Origin: Ardenticatena sp.
GTDB taxonomy: Bacteria; Chloroflexota; Anaerolineae; Ardenticatenales; Ardenticatenaceae
NCBI GenBank assembly: GCA_015487975.1
Contig: WFOS01000003.1
Location: forward strand, 25,883-89,882
DNA: 64,000 nucleotides
Direction of reading: 5' to 3'
In this document: piece after piece, positions 36,034 to 45,122 of the stretch
How positions within the stretch are numbered: position 1 is the stretch's first letter
Layout of the letters: every line of letters starts with the position of its first letter
Translations under genes and position numbers: made by a program
The notes under the pieces: generated by a model
Databases searched by the model: none
Seen by the model: the letters and a program-made list of their open reading frames with translations, nothing else
What the model was told of the DNA's origin: nothing

Positions 36034-36602
36034 TGGATGCGCTGTACCTCATCGTGGGGTTGGGCAACCCTGGCCCGCAGTATGCCCGGAATCGGCATAA
36101 CGTGGGCTTCCAGGTGCTCGATCGGCTGGCAGGACGGCATGGGCTGACGTTTTCACGTACGATGCACCGCGCGCTTGTGGCCGAGGGGCGTATCGATGGC
36201 CGACGAGTTCTACTCGCCAAACCGCTCACGTATATGAACAACAGTGGTGAAGCCGTGGGGGCATTGGTGCGCTCTTTCGACATCCCGCTTGAGCAGGTGC
36301 TCGTCGTCTATGACGATATCGACTTGCCGCCAGGGGCACTCCGTCTACGTCCCAAAGGTGGTTCGGGGGGGCAACGGGGCATGCGCTCGATTATTCACCA
36401 TCTTGGAACGGAAGCGTTCCCGCGTTTACGTATCGGTATTGGGCGGCCACCTGAGCGGATGGATGTAGCAGCCTATGTCTTACAGAATTTTTCGCCCGAT
36501 GAAGAACTCGACATGGAAGAAGTGCGCGAACGAGCAGTAGATGCCATTGAGACGTGGCTGCGCGAAGGGTTGCAGGCCGCTATGAATCGCTTCAACACTT
36601 GA
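36033..36602 (+). CDS. pth: Peptidyl-tRNA hydrolase
   Basis: A 189-residue enzyme that releases peptides from peptidyl-tRNA. Family motifs are the N-terminal LIVGLGNPGPQYARNRHNVG with the catalytic histidine of RHNVG, KPLTYMNNSGEAV, and YDDIDLPPG. The start at 36033 overlaps the stop of the secreted protein; a longer frame opens upstream inside that gene. A good terminator follows. Confidence 0.95.
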   Translation: MDALYLIVGLGNPGPQYARNRHNVGFQVLDRLAGRHGLTFSRTMHRALVAEGRIDGRRVLLAKPLTYMNNSGEAVGALVRSFDIPLEQVLVVYDDIDLPPGALRLRPKGGSGGQRGMRSIIHHLGTEAFPRLRIGIGRPPERMDVAAYVLQNFSPDEELDMEEVRERAVDAIETWLREGLQAAMNRFNT

Positions 36603-36626
36603 ACAGCAGGCCAGGTTTGCCAACAC

Positions 36627-36655
36627 AAAAAGCGCCCCATCAGCGGGGCGCTTTT
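36627..36655. terminator. Bidirectional terminator after pth
   Basis: An 11-bp stem (AAAAGCGCCCC and complement) with a six-base loop separates convergent pth and the MarR gene, with A- and T-tracts on both sides. Confidence 0.9.
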
Positions 36656-36656
36656 G

Positions 36657-37142
36657 TTATTCTTGCGGTCGGTCGTATCGTGTCATCAACGGTAGGTGTT
36701 GGCGAACCTCGCCAACATCGGCAACGGCGTCGGCCAGCACTTCGAGGCCATCCGCAATACGTTCTCGTGTTTCGGGGGGAATATCAGCCAGCATGTGGGC
36801 GAGGCGCTTTTGCAGACGGGTCAGAATAGCCAGATAGACTTTTTCACCTTTGGGCGTCAATGTCAGAACCAGAGTGCGACGGTTTTTGGGGTTGGCCTGG
36901 CGGTTGACATACCCACTGGCAACCAGGCTTTGAATCATCTTGCTCATGGTCGGCATCGAGACATCACGCCAGCGGGCTAAATCGCCCAATGATGAGCCAG
37001 GGTGCCGACGCAAGAAAGCCAGAACACGCAATTGCTGGAGTGTGAGTGCTTCGCCCAATTCCTCACGCGCGGCGGCGTTCAGGCTGCGCGAGAGATACGG
37101 CACAACTTCGATGACCCTGGCGGCCAGTTCCAATTCGTTCAC
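36657..37142 (-). CDS. MarR-family transcriptional regulator
   Basis: A 161-residue winged-helix protein. The HTH lies around residues 48-72 (SSLGDLARWRDVSMPTMSKM) and the wing around 80-95 (RQANPKNRRTLVLTLTPKGE), matching MarR dimers that bind phenolic or oxidative signals. The start is GTG at 37142, with a G-rich ribosome site. The frame is open 116 codons more upstream into the repeat region, which is unlikely to be coding. The regulator is divergent from UPF0182 across a 439-base region. Confidence 0.88.
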   Translation of the reverse strand: MNELELAARVIEVVPYLSRSLNAAAREELGEALTLQQLRVLAFLRRHPGSSLGDLARWRDVSMPTMSKMIQSLVASGYVNRQANPKNRRTLVLTLTPKGEKVYLAILTRLQKRLAHMLADIPPETRERIADGLEVLADAVADVGEVRQHLPLMTRYDRPQE

Positions 37143-37176
37143 AGTTCGTCCCCCCTGCGGATAGTTTGTCTGCCTA

Positions 37177-37205
37177 AATGTAGAAGCAAGATGGTACACT
37201 GTCAA
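37177..37205 (-). promoter_or_regulatory. Promoter of the MarR-type gene
   Basis: TTGACA (37205-37200), 17-base spacer, TACATT (37182-37177). Confidence 0.8.
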
Positions 37206-37362
37206 ACAACAGGGATGCGCTATTGAGCATACAGAGCTTCCTGGCGTTGTCGCACCTGACGTTCGTTCGAGGCGTGATGGGGTGATGATGGCTCGCTCGA
37301 CGCAGGTTGAACAGAGATGGTGTCGGGCATCGCGTGCCCCCTGATGCTCGTTTCCAACATGA

Positions 37363-37425
37363 TATCCACACAAATCCCGCAATATCCCACAGTATCCCAC
37401 ACATATCCCACAAAAAATACCCACA
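37363..37425. repeat. Helically phased TATCCCACA repeat array
   Basis: Six copies of TATCCCACA or close variants begin at 37363 (TATCCACA), 37373 (AATCCCGCA), 37383, 37393, 37404 (three exact) and 37417 (ATACCCACA). Spacing is 10, 10, 10, 11 and 13 bases, so all copies face the same side of the helix. The 439-base region 37143-37581 holds this array, the MarR promoter and a UPF0182 promoter, and no convincing gene. The array could be a binding platform for a cooperative regulator. Confidence 0.7.
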
Positions 37426-37483
37426 TTGTGGAAAATATGCCTGGTTTGCGCTGCATCATTCCTCATGCTCGCACATTCCGCCA

Positions 37484-37513
37484 TTTTCACAAGCTCGCTG
37501 CCCTTGCTACAAT
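37484..37513 (+). promoter_or_regulatory. Candidate promoter of the UPF0182 gene
   Basis: TACAAT at 37508-37513 with a weak -35 (TTTTCA, 18-base spacer). Predicted start near 37520, 62 bases before the ATG. Confidence 0.5.
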
Positions 37514-37581
37514 GGAATCAGGCAAAACTGCGAAGAATTGCCCATCCTGCTCCCACACAACAGACCGTGGAAGGAACCGCT

Positions 37582-40422
37582 ATGGCCTACCAATTTGACA
37601 TTGAAACATTCCTTGAACGTAGTGGCTTTGGTGGTGATGATGAGCCGCCCGAGGACCATAGCCGCCCGGCTCCTTCGTTCTTCAACCGATGGACGGTTTT
37701 GTTGCTCCTGTTCCTGATAGCGCTGCTTTCTGCCAACTGGTTGATTACCACGTTGACCGACGGATTTTGGTTTCAGCAGGTGGGGTACACCGAGGTCTGG
37801 CGTTCTCTTTTGCTGCTCAAACTGGGAACGTTCGTGGTATTGCTGCTTGTCAGCGCGGCGTTGCTGGTAGGAAACTGGCTTTTGGCTCGCTGGCTGGTGA
37901 TTCGTATTCCCGACATTTTTGGAGAGCGTCGTCTGCTCGAAGAGGAGTGGGTGGCGATACTTCTGACGGGCGTGGGACTCTTCTTTGCGTGGGGGCTGGC
38001 ACAACTTGGCACCGACATGTGGGATACGCTCATTCGGTATTGGCATGCACGCCCCTTCGGCGTTAGCGACCCTATTTTCGACCGCGATATTGGCTTCTAT
38101 ATTTTCACCTTGCCGCTGTATGAAACCCTGCATGCCTGGCTGGTGCAGGTCTTGGTGCTGACGTTGCTGGGTGTGGCAGGGGTCTATGCGGCTTCACAGT
38201 GGGAGAACATACAGCGCCGAGATTTCCTGTTGATGCCCTACATTCGCAAGCATGGTGCGCTCTTGCTGGCGGCGTTTTTCTTGCTCTGGGCGGCGCGGTA
38301 TCAACTGCTGGCGTGGAATGTGTTGTATTCGTCGCAGGGGGTTGTCTTTGGCGCAGGGTATACCGACGTGCGCGCGTCGTTGCCCGTGATGCGCCTGCAA
38401 ATGGTGTTGATGCTGGCTGCTGCCTTGGTGGCGTTGTTCAACTATTGGCGGCTTTCGTTGCGCCCCATGCTCGCTGTCATCGTGTTGTGGGTGATTGTGT
38501 CGGTGGGGGGCTCGCTCTATGCAGCTGTTTTGCAACGGTACGTTGTCGAACCGAACGAACTTACCCGCGAGGCACCGTACATTCGCTACAACATCGAAGC
38601 AACCCGCGCTGCGTATCGCCTCGACCGTGTAGAAGAGCGGGCGTTTCCACGCATCCAACCACTGACGGCAGAAATTTTGCGGCGCAACGAGATTGTTTTG
38701 CGCAACATTCGCCTGTGGGATGAACGGCCTCTGGCGCAAACCATCGCCCAATTGCAGGAACTTCGCCCTTACTACGCCTTTAGCCCCATCGACGTTGATC
38801 GGTATCGCTTGCTGACGGGACAAGTGCGCCAGGTGATGCTCGCTGCGCGTGAATTACAGAAAGAAAACCTGCCCGCGCGTTCATGGGTCAACGAGCGCTT
38901 GATTTTCACGCATGGCTACGGGCTGGTGCTCAACCCCGTGGACGAAGTGACCTCAGAAGGGCAACCGAACTTCTGGATTCGCAATCTCCCCCCTGAATCT
39001 AGATTCCCTGGTGGTGGGTATGAGGTGAAACGCCCTGAAATCTACTACGGGCAACTCATGGATGACTATGTCATCGTCAAAACACGCCAACCTGAATTCG
39101 ATTACCCAAGTGGCGATACCAATGTTTCCAGCCACTATGAAGGAACCGGTGGCGTACCGTTAGGGAGCTTCGTGCGGCGTTTGCTCTTTGCCATCCGCAT
39201 GACAGACCCCAATTTGCTGCTCAGCAGCGACATGACCCCCGAATCGCGTATCCTGTTCCATCGCGATATCAGCGAACGCGTGCAGGTCATCGCGCCCTTC
39301 CTGACATTCGACAATGACCCCTATCTCGTGCTGGACCGTGAGAGCGGGCGTCTTTTCTGGGTGATCGATGCGTACACCACCAGCGATGCGTACCCGTATT
39401 CGACACCGCGGCACGGGTTGAACTACATTCGCAACACTGTCAAAGTGGTCGTGGATGCCTACAACGGCTCGGTCACATTCTACCTGATGGATGAGAGCGA
39501 TCCGGTGGTGCAGGCCTACATGGCAGCGTTTCCCACCCTGTTCACCCCATTCGAGAAGATGCCCGCGGGGATACGTGAGCACATTCGCTATCCAAAAGAC
39601 CTGTTCGAAATTCAGGCAGCACTCTACACTGTGTACCACATGCAGGATGTCCAAGTCTTCTACAACCGCGAAGATTTGTGGCAATTACCCAACGAGGTGT
39701 TTCAGAACACTGAAATCCCCATGCAGCCCTACTACGTCGTGCTCGATTTGCCCAACGATACAGAGGTGCGCCCCGAGTTCTTGCTCATCCAGCCATTCAC
39801 GCCCGCCAACAAAGCCAACATGATTGCCTGGATGGCGGCACGGAACGATGAACCCAATTACGGGCAATTGGTCGTGTACGAGTTCCCAAAGCAAGAGCTG
39901 ATTTTTGGCCCGATGCAAGTCGAAGCACGTATCGATCAAGACCCCGCGATTAGCGAACAATTGACGCTGTGGAGCCAGCAGGGCTCGCAGATTATCCGCG
40001 GCAATTTGCTGGTCATCCCGTTGGAAAATTCGTTGTTGTATGTCGAACCGCTCTACTTGCTGGCGGAAACAGGACAGATCCCCGAGTTGAAACGGGTCAT
40101 TGTCGCCAGCGGCGACCAGGTGGTGATGCGTGAAACGTTGGCCGAGGCATTGACGGCACTCGTTGGCGCTCCTGTGCTCGATGCCACAGCAGAGGAAGTC
40201 GCATCCACGGAACGTCCGCCTGCGCCAACGGAGCCGCGCGGTACCGTCGATGCACGCATTGCCGAATTGGTGCGCCAGGCCAACGCCTACTACGAGCAGG
40301 CTGAAGCAGCCCGTGTTGCAGGCGATTGGGCGGCGTATGGTGAGGCATTGGATGCGCTCGAAGCCGTTTTGCGCGAGCTGGAAGCGTTGGTGAACAGCCC
40401 TGTGGAGAATACGGGCGAATGA
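37582..40422 (+). CDS. UPF0182-family large membrane protein
   Basis: A 946-residue protein. Seven or so membrane helices occupy roughly residues 35-330 and a long extracytoplasmic domain fills the rest. Family features include WFQQVGYTEVWRSLLLLK, PYIRYNIEATRAAYRLD and YDVEP-like positions such as PEIYYGQLMDDYVIVKTRQ and the late NYGQLVVYEFPKQELIFGP. The function of UPF0182 is unknown. The ATG at 37582 is chosen by the AAGGA ribosome site; the frame opens 52 codons earlier without support. Confidence 0.9.
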   Translation: MAYQFDIETFLERSGFGGDDEPPEDHSRPAPSFFNRWTVLLLLFLIALLSANWLITTLTDGFWFQQVGYTEVWRSLLLLKLGTFVVLLLVSAALLVGNWLLARWLVIRIPDIFGERRLLEEEWVAILLTGVGLFFAWGLAQLGTDMWDTLIRYWHARPFGVSDPIFDRDIGFYIFTLPLYETLHAWLVQVLVLTLLGVAGVYAASQWENIQRRDFLLMPYIRKHGALLLAAFFLLWAARYQLLAWNVLYSSQGVVFGAGYTDVRASLPVMRLQMVLMLAAALVALFNYWRLSLRPMLAVIVLWVIVSVGGSLYAAVLQRYVVEPNELTREAPYIRYNIEATRAAYRLDRVEERAFPRIQPLTAEILRRNEIVLRNIRLWDERPLAQTIAQLQELRPYYAFSPIDVDRYRLLTGQVRQVMLAARELQKENLPARSWVNERLIFTHGYGLVLNPVDEVTSEGQPNFWIRNLPPESRFPGGGYEVKRPEIYYGQLMDDYVIVKTRQPEFDYPSGDTNVSSHYEGTGGVPLGSFVRRLLFAIRMTDPNLLLSSDMTPESRILFHRDISERVQVIAPFLTFDNDPYLVLDRESGRLFWVIDAYTTSDAYPYSTPRHGLNYIRNTVKVVVDAYNGSVTFYLMDESDPVVQAYMAAFPTLFTPFEKMPAGIREHIRYPKDLFEIQAALYTVYHMQDVQVFYNREDLWQLPNEVFQNTEIPMQPYYVVLDLPNDTEVRPEFLLIQPFTPANKANMIAWMAARNDEPNYGQLVVYEFPKQELIFGPMQVEARIDQDPAISEQLTLWSQQGSQIIRGNLLVIPLENSLLYVEPLYLLAETGQIPELKRVIVASGDQVVMRETLAEALTALVGAPVLDATAEEVASTERPPAPTEPRGTVDARIAELVRQANAYYEQAEAARVAGDWAAYGEALDALEAVLRELEALVNSPVENTGE

Positions 40423-40521
40423 GCCCGACGTATGACGCATATGGCTATCTGGCCTGGATGGCACCGAAACGTCGGTGGCCTCTTCCAAGAGTGAAGTGCA
40501 TGGGCGTTTTGGGAGGTGGAT

Positions 40522-41076
40522 ATGACCATCGGGCGCGATCTCTTTTGGTGGAGCATGCTTTTCCATTATGCCTATTTGGGCGTGATCCTCTGGTCGGTCG
40601 TTTTTCCGACCAAGCGCATTTGGCCACCACTCCAAAAGTGGTCATGGAAATACATCGTCGTGTGGGGATTGTTCCTCGCGGCATTTGGAAGCGACCTCTT
40701 CTTCGTATTGGGAGACGAGAGCAACATGTTGCCTGTGGGCAGCGAACGATACGCGCTTGGTCTTCCATTGGTACTCGTGGGGCTGCTGTTTTTGGGGTGG
40801 GGCGCTTACACGTTGGGCGCCGCACGTTCATTGGGGAGAGCTGGCGAGTTCGTCATGGCTGGTCCGTACAAGTTGACTCGGAACCCGCAGTACCTTGGTG
40901 ATATTTTGTTGTTTTTGGGCTTGATGGTCATTGCCAATTCGTTTCGAGCATTTGCCGGCTTCGCATTGCTCATTTTGGCGCTTTTGCTGATGCCTTTGGC
41001 CGAAGAACCATGGCTCGAAGAGATGTATGGCGATGCGTATCGGGCATATCGCGCAAGTACGCCACGGTTTTTTTGA
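40522..41076 (+). CDS. Isoprenylcysteine carboxyl methyltransferase-like membrane protein
   Basis: A 184-residue membrane protein of the ICMT/PEMT fold. It has four or five hydrophobic helices, and the SAM-binding signature GPYKLTRNPQYLGDILLFLG followed by the late EEPWLEEMYGDAYRAYRAST, which is the EEx(3-4)YG..Y..Y pattern of the family. Substrate unknown; bacterial relatives methylate lipids, isoprenoid thiols or quinones. A GGGAGG site before ATG 40522 sets the start. Confidence 0.85.
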   Translation: MTIGRDLFWWSMLFHYAYLGVILWSVVFPTKRIWPPLQKWSWKYIVVWGLFLAAFGSDLFFVLGDESNMLPVGSERYALGLPLVLVGLLFLGWGAYTLGAARSLGRAGEFVMAGPYKLTRNPQYLGDILLFLGLMVIANSFRAFAGFALLILALLLMPLAEEPWLEEMYGDAYRAYRASTPRFF

Positions 41077-41100
41077 TCTGCTTGCCTGGTTGTACAAAGT

Positions 41101-41125
41101 GGGCGCCTTCGCACAGAAGACGCCC
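41101..41125. terminator. Terminator between convergent genes
   Basis: GGGCGCCTTC pairs with GAAGACGCCC (one mismatch) over a five-base loop. T-rich sequence follows on the plus strand. Confidence 0.65.
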
Positions 41126-41130
41126 GTTCT

Positions 41131-42006
41131 TCATGCCGAGAGCTCGAGGGGAAGGTTGGCGAATAGGTCGTCATGCGGGTGGGCATTGGGCGGCTGAGCC
41201 TGGACGTAGAAATCGTAGCGCATGGAGCGCCGTCGGAGCCAACGTGGCAGCCAGCGTGCGGCGCCCCCACCCCCCTGACTGCGGTGGCACGCGCTCGCAC
41301 GTTCCTTGACGTCGAGATACGGTTCCACATAAAGCCGCACGTGAATCTGATCGTCGGGTACGCCCAAGCGCGTGAGATCGATGTCGCCGTTGCGCCCGAA
41401 GCGGCGTGGATCTTGCCCGCGCAGGCGTAAAATGCGAATGAACCACTTGATGCGTGAACGCGGAATGACGGTGTAGTAGAGCCGTGCTGGCTGCCACGGC
41501 TCGTAGCCCTCGGCGAGCAACGCCGGGTAGGCATCGGGATCGCCCATGCGTGCCCACGCTCGCTGAACAGCGTGGTTCACTTTGATATGGTCAGGATGAA
41601 AATAGCCGCCAGTCGGGTCGTGGGTGATGATGACATGCGGGCGTATTTCACGCACCAGGCGTACGATATCGCGCGCCACTTCATCCAAATCCGCTTGGTA
41701 GAGACTGTCGGGATGCTTGTTGTCGGGCGCTCCTTCCATACCGCTGTCGCGGTAGCCGAGTTGATGCAAGGTGGCGCCCAATTCGCGGCAGGCGCATTCC
41801 AGCTCCTGGCGTCGAACTTTGGCAAGATCGTGATGTTCGGATTCGTCCGCAGCTTCGGGGTCCCACGTGCCAGCCGCCCCGTCCGTCACGATACAGACAT
41901 GCACGTCTACCCCTTCGCGGGCATATTTGGCAAGCGTTGCCCCTGGCCCAAACGATTCGTCATCTGGATGGGCAAAGATGCCCAGCAGACGTCGTCGTTC
42001 GCTCAT
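41131..42006 (-). CDS. PIG-L family N-acetylglucosaminyl-type deacetylase
   Basis: A 291-residue zinc deacetylase of the LmbE/PIG-L family (relatives act on GlcNAc-inositol, GlcNAc-malate or glycan precursors). The zinc and catalytic motif is AHPDDESFGPG near the N-terminus and the second zinc histidine is in HDPTGGYFHPDHIKVN. The ATG at 42006 has a GAGGG site. The C-terminal tail RWLPRWLRRRSMRYDFYV is basic. It is divergent from the fused E1 gene. Confidence 0.88.
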   Translation of the reverse strand: MSERRRLLGIFAHPDDESFGPGATLAKYAREGVDVHVCIVTDGAAGTWDPEAADESEHHDLAKVRRQELECACRELGATLHQLGYRDSGMEGAPDNKHPDSLYQADLDEVARDIVRLVREIRPHVIITHDPTGGYFHPDHIKVNHAVQRAWARMGDPDAYPALLAEGYEPWQPARLYYTVIPRSRIKWFIRILRLRGQDPRRFGRNGDIDLTRLGVPDDQIHVRLYVEPYLDVKERASACHRSQGGGGAARWLPRWLRRRSMRYDFYVQAQPPNAHPHDDLFANLPLELSA

Positions 42007-42055
42007 CGGTGTTCCCTCTTTCGATTGCTTCGTTTGCTGACTTTCACCATTTTGT

Positions 42056-42083
42056 TTGACGTGGAGACGGCTCATTCTAGAAT
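42056..42083 (+). promoter_or_regulatory. Promoter of the fused E1 dehydrogenase
   Basis: TTGACG, 16-base spacer, TAGAAT. The -10 lies inside the 12-base palindrome CATTCTAGAATG (42073-42084), which could also be an operator for the divergent pair. Confidence 0.7.
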
Positions 42084-42175
42084 GGCGTGCCGTCCGAGCG
42101 GACAGGCGTACAACGTGTGCAGGATGGTACACGTTCTGCGCGAAAGAGCGAAAACAGTATGCACAAGGAGGAGCA

Positions 42176-44161
42176 ATGACGCTTCCGCAATCTGATGCAT
42201 TGAAATTGTACACCTACATGCTCAAAATGCGCATGATCGAGGAGCGTGCCTCAGTGCTCTACCGCGAAGCCAATTCTCCCATCGTGGGACGTATTTACAC
42301 CGGGCGCGGGCAAGAAGCCATTTCGGTGGGCGCTTCCTATGCGCTGGAAGATGATGACGTCATCGCCCCCCTCTATCGCGATTTAGGCGCCAACCTGGTG
42401 CGTGGCATTACGACGCGCGAGGTGTTTTGCCAGTACATGGGGCGTGCCAACAGTCACAATCGTGGCAAGGATAGCGGAATCCACTTCGGCGATCGTGAAC
42501 GTAGTATTGTCAGCATGATCAGCAATCTGGCGGCGTCCGTGCCTGTGGCGACGGGCGTGGCATTGGGGTTCGTCTATCGGCAGGAGCCGCGCGTGGTGAT
42601 GACCTTTTTTGGCGATGGCTCGACGGCGCATGGGTCATGGCATGAAGGCGTCAACATGGCGGCTGCCTTGCGTTTGCCCGTCGTCTTCGTGCTGGAAAAC
42701 AACCAGTGGGCACTCTCCACACCGACGCATAAACACACTGCTTTGCGTGAGCTGGCCGACCGTGCCAAAGGATATGGCATTCCGGGTGTGCGTGTGGACG
42801 GCAACGATGTGTTGGCCGTGTACGAAGCCGCCCGTGAAGCGGTGGCGCGTGCCCGTACTGGGGAAGGGCCTACGCTCATCGAAGCCGTCACCATGCGCAT
42901 GGAAGGCCACTCCATTACCGATCCCGCGCAGTATGTGCCGCGTGAGATGGTCGAAGAATGGGCGACGCGCGACCCCATCGCTCGCTTCGAAGCCGCTCTG
43001 CGCGAACAGGGCTGGCTCGATGACGAGACGGTGGCACGCATTCGCCAGGAGATTGCCGAGGAGATCGAAGACGCCGTGCAATTTGCGTTGAACAGCCCTG
43101 AACCCGCCCCCGAAGAGACGTTGGCCGATGTGTTTGCGCCCGCGTCGGTGGCCGAAACGTCCCCCTCGGCAGATGGAGCACGCTCCACGATCTCCTACCG
43201 CGCGGCCATTCGCGATGCTCTCTTCACCGCCTTTGCGCGTGATGAGCGCGTCTTTTTGATGGGGGAAGATGTTTCCTACGGTGGCGTGTATGGCATTTCC
43301 AAAGACCTGGCAGCCACGTTCGGGGAGCAGCGCGTGATCGATACGCCCATTGCCGAGGCAGCGATCATCGGCGCAGCAACGGGAGCAGCGCTGTTTGGAT
43401 TGCGCCCCATTGCCGAAATCCAGTTTGCCGATTTCATTGCGCCAGCCATGGACATTCTGGTCAACATGACGGCCAAATACCATTACCGCACACGCTGGCC
43501 TGTGCCGCTGGTGATTCGGACACCTGCGGGGGCAATCATCGAAGCACATGGCAGCACGGGGCCCTTCCATTCGCAAAGCCCCGAAGCATGGTTTGCCCAC
43601 ACGCCAGGCTTGAAAATCGTGGTGCCTGCCACGCCGTATGACGCCAAAGGGCTCTTGCTGGCGGCGCTCGACGATCCCAACCCCGTGCTCTACTTCGAGC
43701 AGAAAGCGCTCTACAACCTGCAGGGCGAAGTGCCCGAAGGGTACTACACGGTGCCGATTGGCAAAGCCACTGTGCGGCGTGCTGGGGAAGATGTCAGCAT
43801 CATCACCTACGGCGCTCTGGTGGCTGAATCCCTGAAAGCCGCAGAAATGCTGGCGGCCGAAGGCATCAGCGTCGAAGTGCTCGACTTGCGCACGTTGGTT
43901 CCACTGGATGATGAGGCTGTGCTGGCGACCGTGCGTAAGACGGGGAAGGTGCTGGTGGCGTATGAAGCCAACATGACGTGCGGCTTTGGGGCAGAAGTCG
44001 CAGCACGCATTTGGGAACGCGCCTTCGAATGGCTCGATGCCCCGCTGATGCGGGTGAGCGCCCCTGATACACCGACGCCCTCGGCGCCACAACTGGCACG
44101 TTTCTGGTATCCCGACGCCGAAAAAATTGCAGCGGCAGCACGGGAGTTGGCAGCGTATTGA
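42176..44161 (+). CDS. 2-oxoacid dehydrogenase E1, alpha and beta fused
   Basis: A 661-residue fusion. Residues 1-315 are an E1-alpha with thiamine diphosphate motif (FFGDGSTAHGSWHEGVNMAA through FVLENNQWA). A short linker of about 20 residues leads to an E1-beta (about 335-661; MGEDVSYGGVYGISKDLAAT, AHGSTGPFHSQSPEAWFAHT). The alpha and beta subunits are separate proteins in most bacteria. It would decarboxylate a 2-oxoacid (pyruvate, branched-chain or acetoin-type) and needs E2 and E3, neither of which is in the window. A GGAGGAG site before ATG 42176 sets the start. Confidence 0.92.
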   Translation: MTLPQSDALKLYTYMLKMRMIEERASVLYREANSPIVGRIYTGRGQEAISVGASYALEDDDVIAPLYRDLGANLVRGITTREVFCQYMGRANSHNRGKDSGIHFGDRERSIVSMISNLAASVPVATGVALGFVYRQEPRVVMTFFGDGSTAHGSWHEGVNMAAALRLPVVFVLENNQWALSTPTHKHTALRELADRAKGYGIPGVRVDGNDVLAVYEAAREAVARARTGEGPTLIEAVTMRMEGHSITDPAQYVPREMVEEWATRDPIARFEAALREQGWLDDETVARIRQEIAEEIEDAVQFALNSPEPAPEETLADVFAPASVAETSPSADGARSTISYRAAIRDALFTAFARDERVFLMGEDVSYGGVYGISKDLAATFGEQRVIDTPIAEAAIIGAATGAALFGLRPIAEIQFADFIAPAMDILVNMTAKYHYRTRWPVPLVIRTPAGAIIEAHGSTGPFHSQSPEAWFAHTPGLKIVVPATPYDAKGLLLAALDDPNPVLYFEQKALYNLQGEVPEGYYTVPIGKATVRRAGEDVSIITYGALVAESLKAAEMLAAEGISVEVLDLRTLVPLDDEAVLATVRKTGKVLVAYEANMTCGFGAEVAARIWERAFEWLDAPLMRVSAPDTPTPSAPQLARFWYPDAEKIAAAARELAAY

Positions 44162-44192
44162 GCAAAACCCACAACAGGAAATGTTTTCGAGT

Positions 44193-44220
44193 GCGGCGCC
44201 TTGGCGCCGCTTTCGTTTTT
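44193..44220 (+). terminator. Terminator after the E1 fusion
   Basis: GCGGCGCC pairs with GGCGCCGC and is followed by TTTCGTTTTT. Confidence 0.8.
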
Positions 44221-44394
44221 CCATTCCAGGGCAATGTCGAATCGCCATGCGCAAGAAGGTCGTTTTTCCAGCACATCCATGCGCAATTCGTACCTGTGGA
44301 TGCGTTTTGTCTATTGTCGGACATCGAAAAGAACATGCATCATCCACGTTGGGCAACTTCTTCTGCAAGACAAAGACCACGCTTGGCACGAGGT

Positions 44395-45057
44395 ATGACA
44401 ATGCGTTCGCATGTTTTCATGTTACTGGTCCTTCTGCTGTTGACAGGATGTGCGTCAACCGCTGCTTCATCGAATGGAGCTGATTTCCCGTCGGAATCGT
44501 CAAGCATGGCGCATCTTTTGTTGCGCCCCGAAGACCTGGCGTCGTTTGGCGATGTGGCACTACTGCTAACGTCGGGTTCGGATGCTGGAACGTCCGCGTT
44601 TTCAGGGTGGAACGATGCGGCCACTGCTGTTTTTTCCGTGCAGATGGCGTCGCCCCCGGCAACGCTCACGCTGACGAACATGGTCTATCGCTTCCCCAGT
44701 ATCGATGCTGCCCATGCTGCGAGTGTGGCGTTTTCCCCGTCGGTAGTGGGGGTGACGCTCCCCTTGAAGGCGGAGACGCAATGGTTGAATGCCGTGTCTG
44801 TGCAGCAGTTGCAGGCGCGGGGGGCGATGTGGCGTGTGTGGAGCGGGGCTGATGATGCAGGGGTGGTGCATACGGTCGCTGTCGTGCATTTCGAAACGGA
44901 TGTATTCGTGCTCTACATGACGAGTTTTGCGACGGCTGGCAGCAAAGGGCACGTGGCAGATACGGCGCAGGCAAGCGCTGTGGCGACGCAAATGCTCAAC
45001 CATGTGGTGGCACGCTGGCTTGCCACGATGGAGAATGGGCACAGCCGTGCTTCCTGA
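44395..45057 (+). CDS. Lipoprotein of unknown function
   Basis: A 220-residue protein with a clear lipobox (LLLLTGCAST, cysteine near residue 19), so it should be anchored on the outer face of the membrane. The rest is low in charge and rich in alanine, serine and valine, with no recognised domain. The ATG at 44395 or 44401 follows a GAGG. The stretch 44221-44394 before it has no other gene. Confidence 0.65.
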   Translation: MTMRSHVFMLLVLLLLTGCASTAASSNGADFPSESSSMAHLLLRPEDLASFGDVALLLTSGSDAGTSAFSGWNDAATAVFSVQMASPPATLTLTNMVYRFPSIDAAHAASVAFSPSVVGVTLPLKAETQWLNAVSVQQLQARGAMWRVWSGADDAGVVHTVAVVHFETDVFVLYMTSFATAGSKGHVADTAQASAVATQMLNHVVARWLATMENGHSRAS

Positions 45058-45073
45058 GTGTGCCGAACAATGC

Positions 45074-45108
45074 ACAACGCCCTGGTGGATGCACCGCCAG
45101 GGCGTTGT
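45074..45108. terminator. Hairpin between convergent lipoprotein and gnd genes
   Basis: A 12-bp stem, 45074-45085 with 45097-45108 (ACAACGCCCTGG and complement), and an 11-base loop. T-tracts are weak. Confidence 0.6.
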
Positions 45109-45122
45109 TGTGTCGCAGGGGG

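Noticed and set aside
37363..37440. Replication origin at the TATCCCACA repeats
   Set aside because: The copies fit DnaA boxes poorly apart from one near match, and dnaA, dnaN and gyrB are not nearby.
37307..37717. Short frames across the TATCCCACA array
   Set aside because: The translations reflect the 10-base repeat and have no ribosome site. Treated as a DNA element.
42635..44401. 588-codon minus-strand frame
   Set aside because: Antisense to the fused E1 gene, rich in cysteine and histidine runs, no homology.
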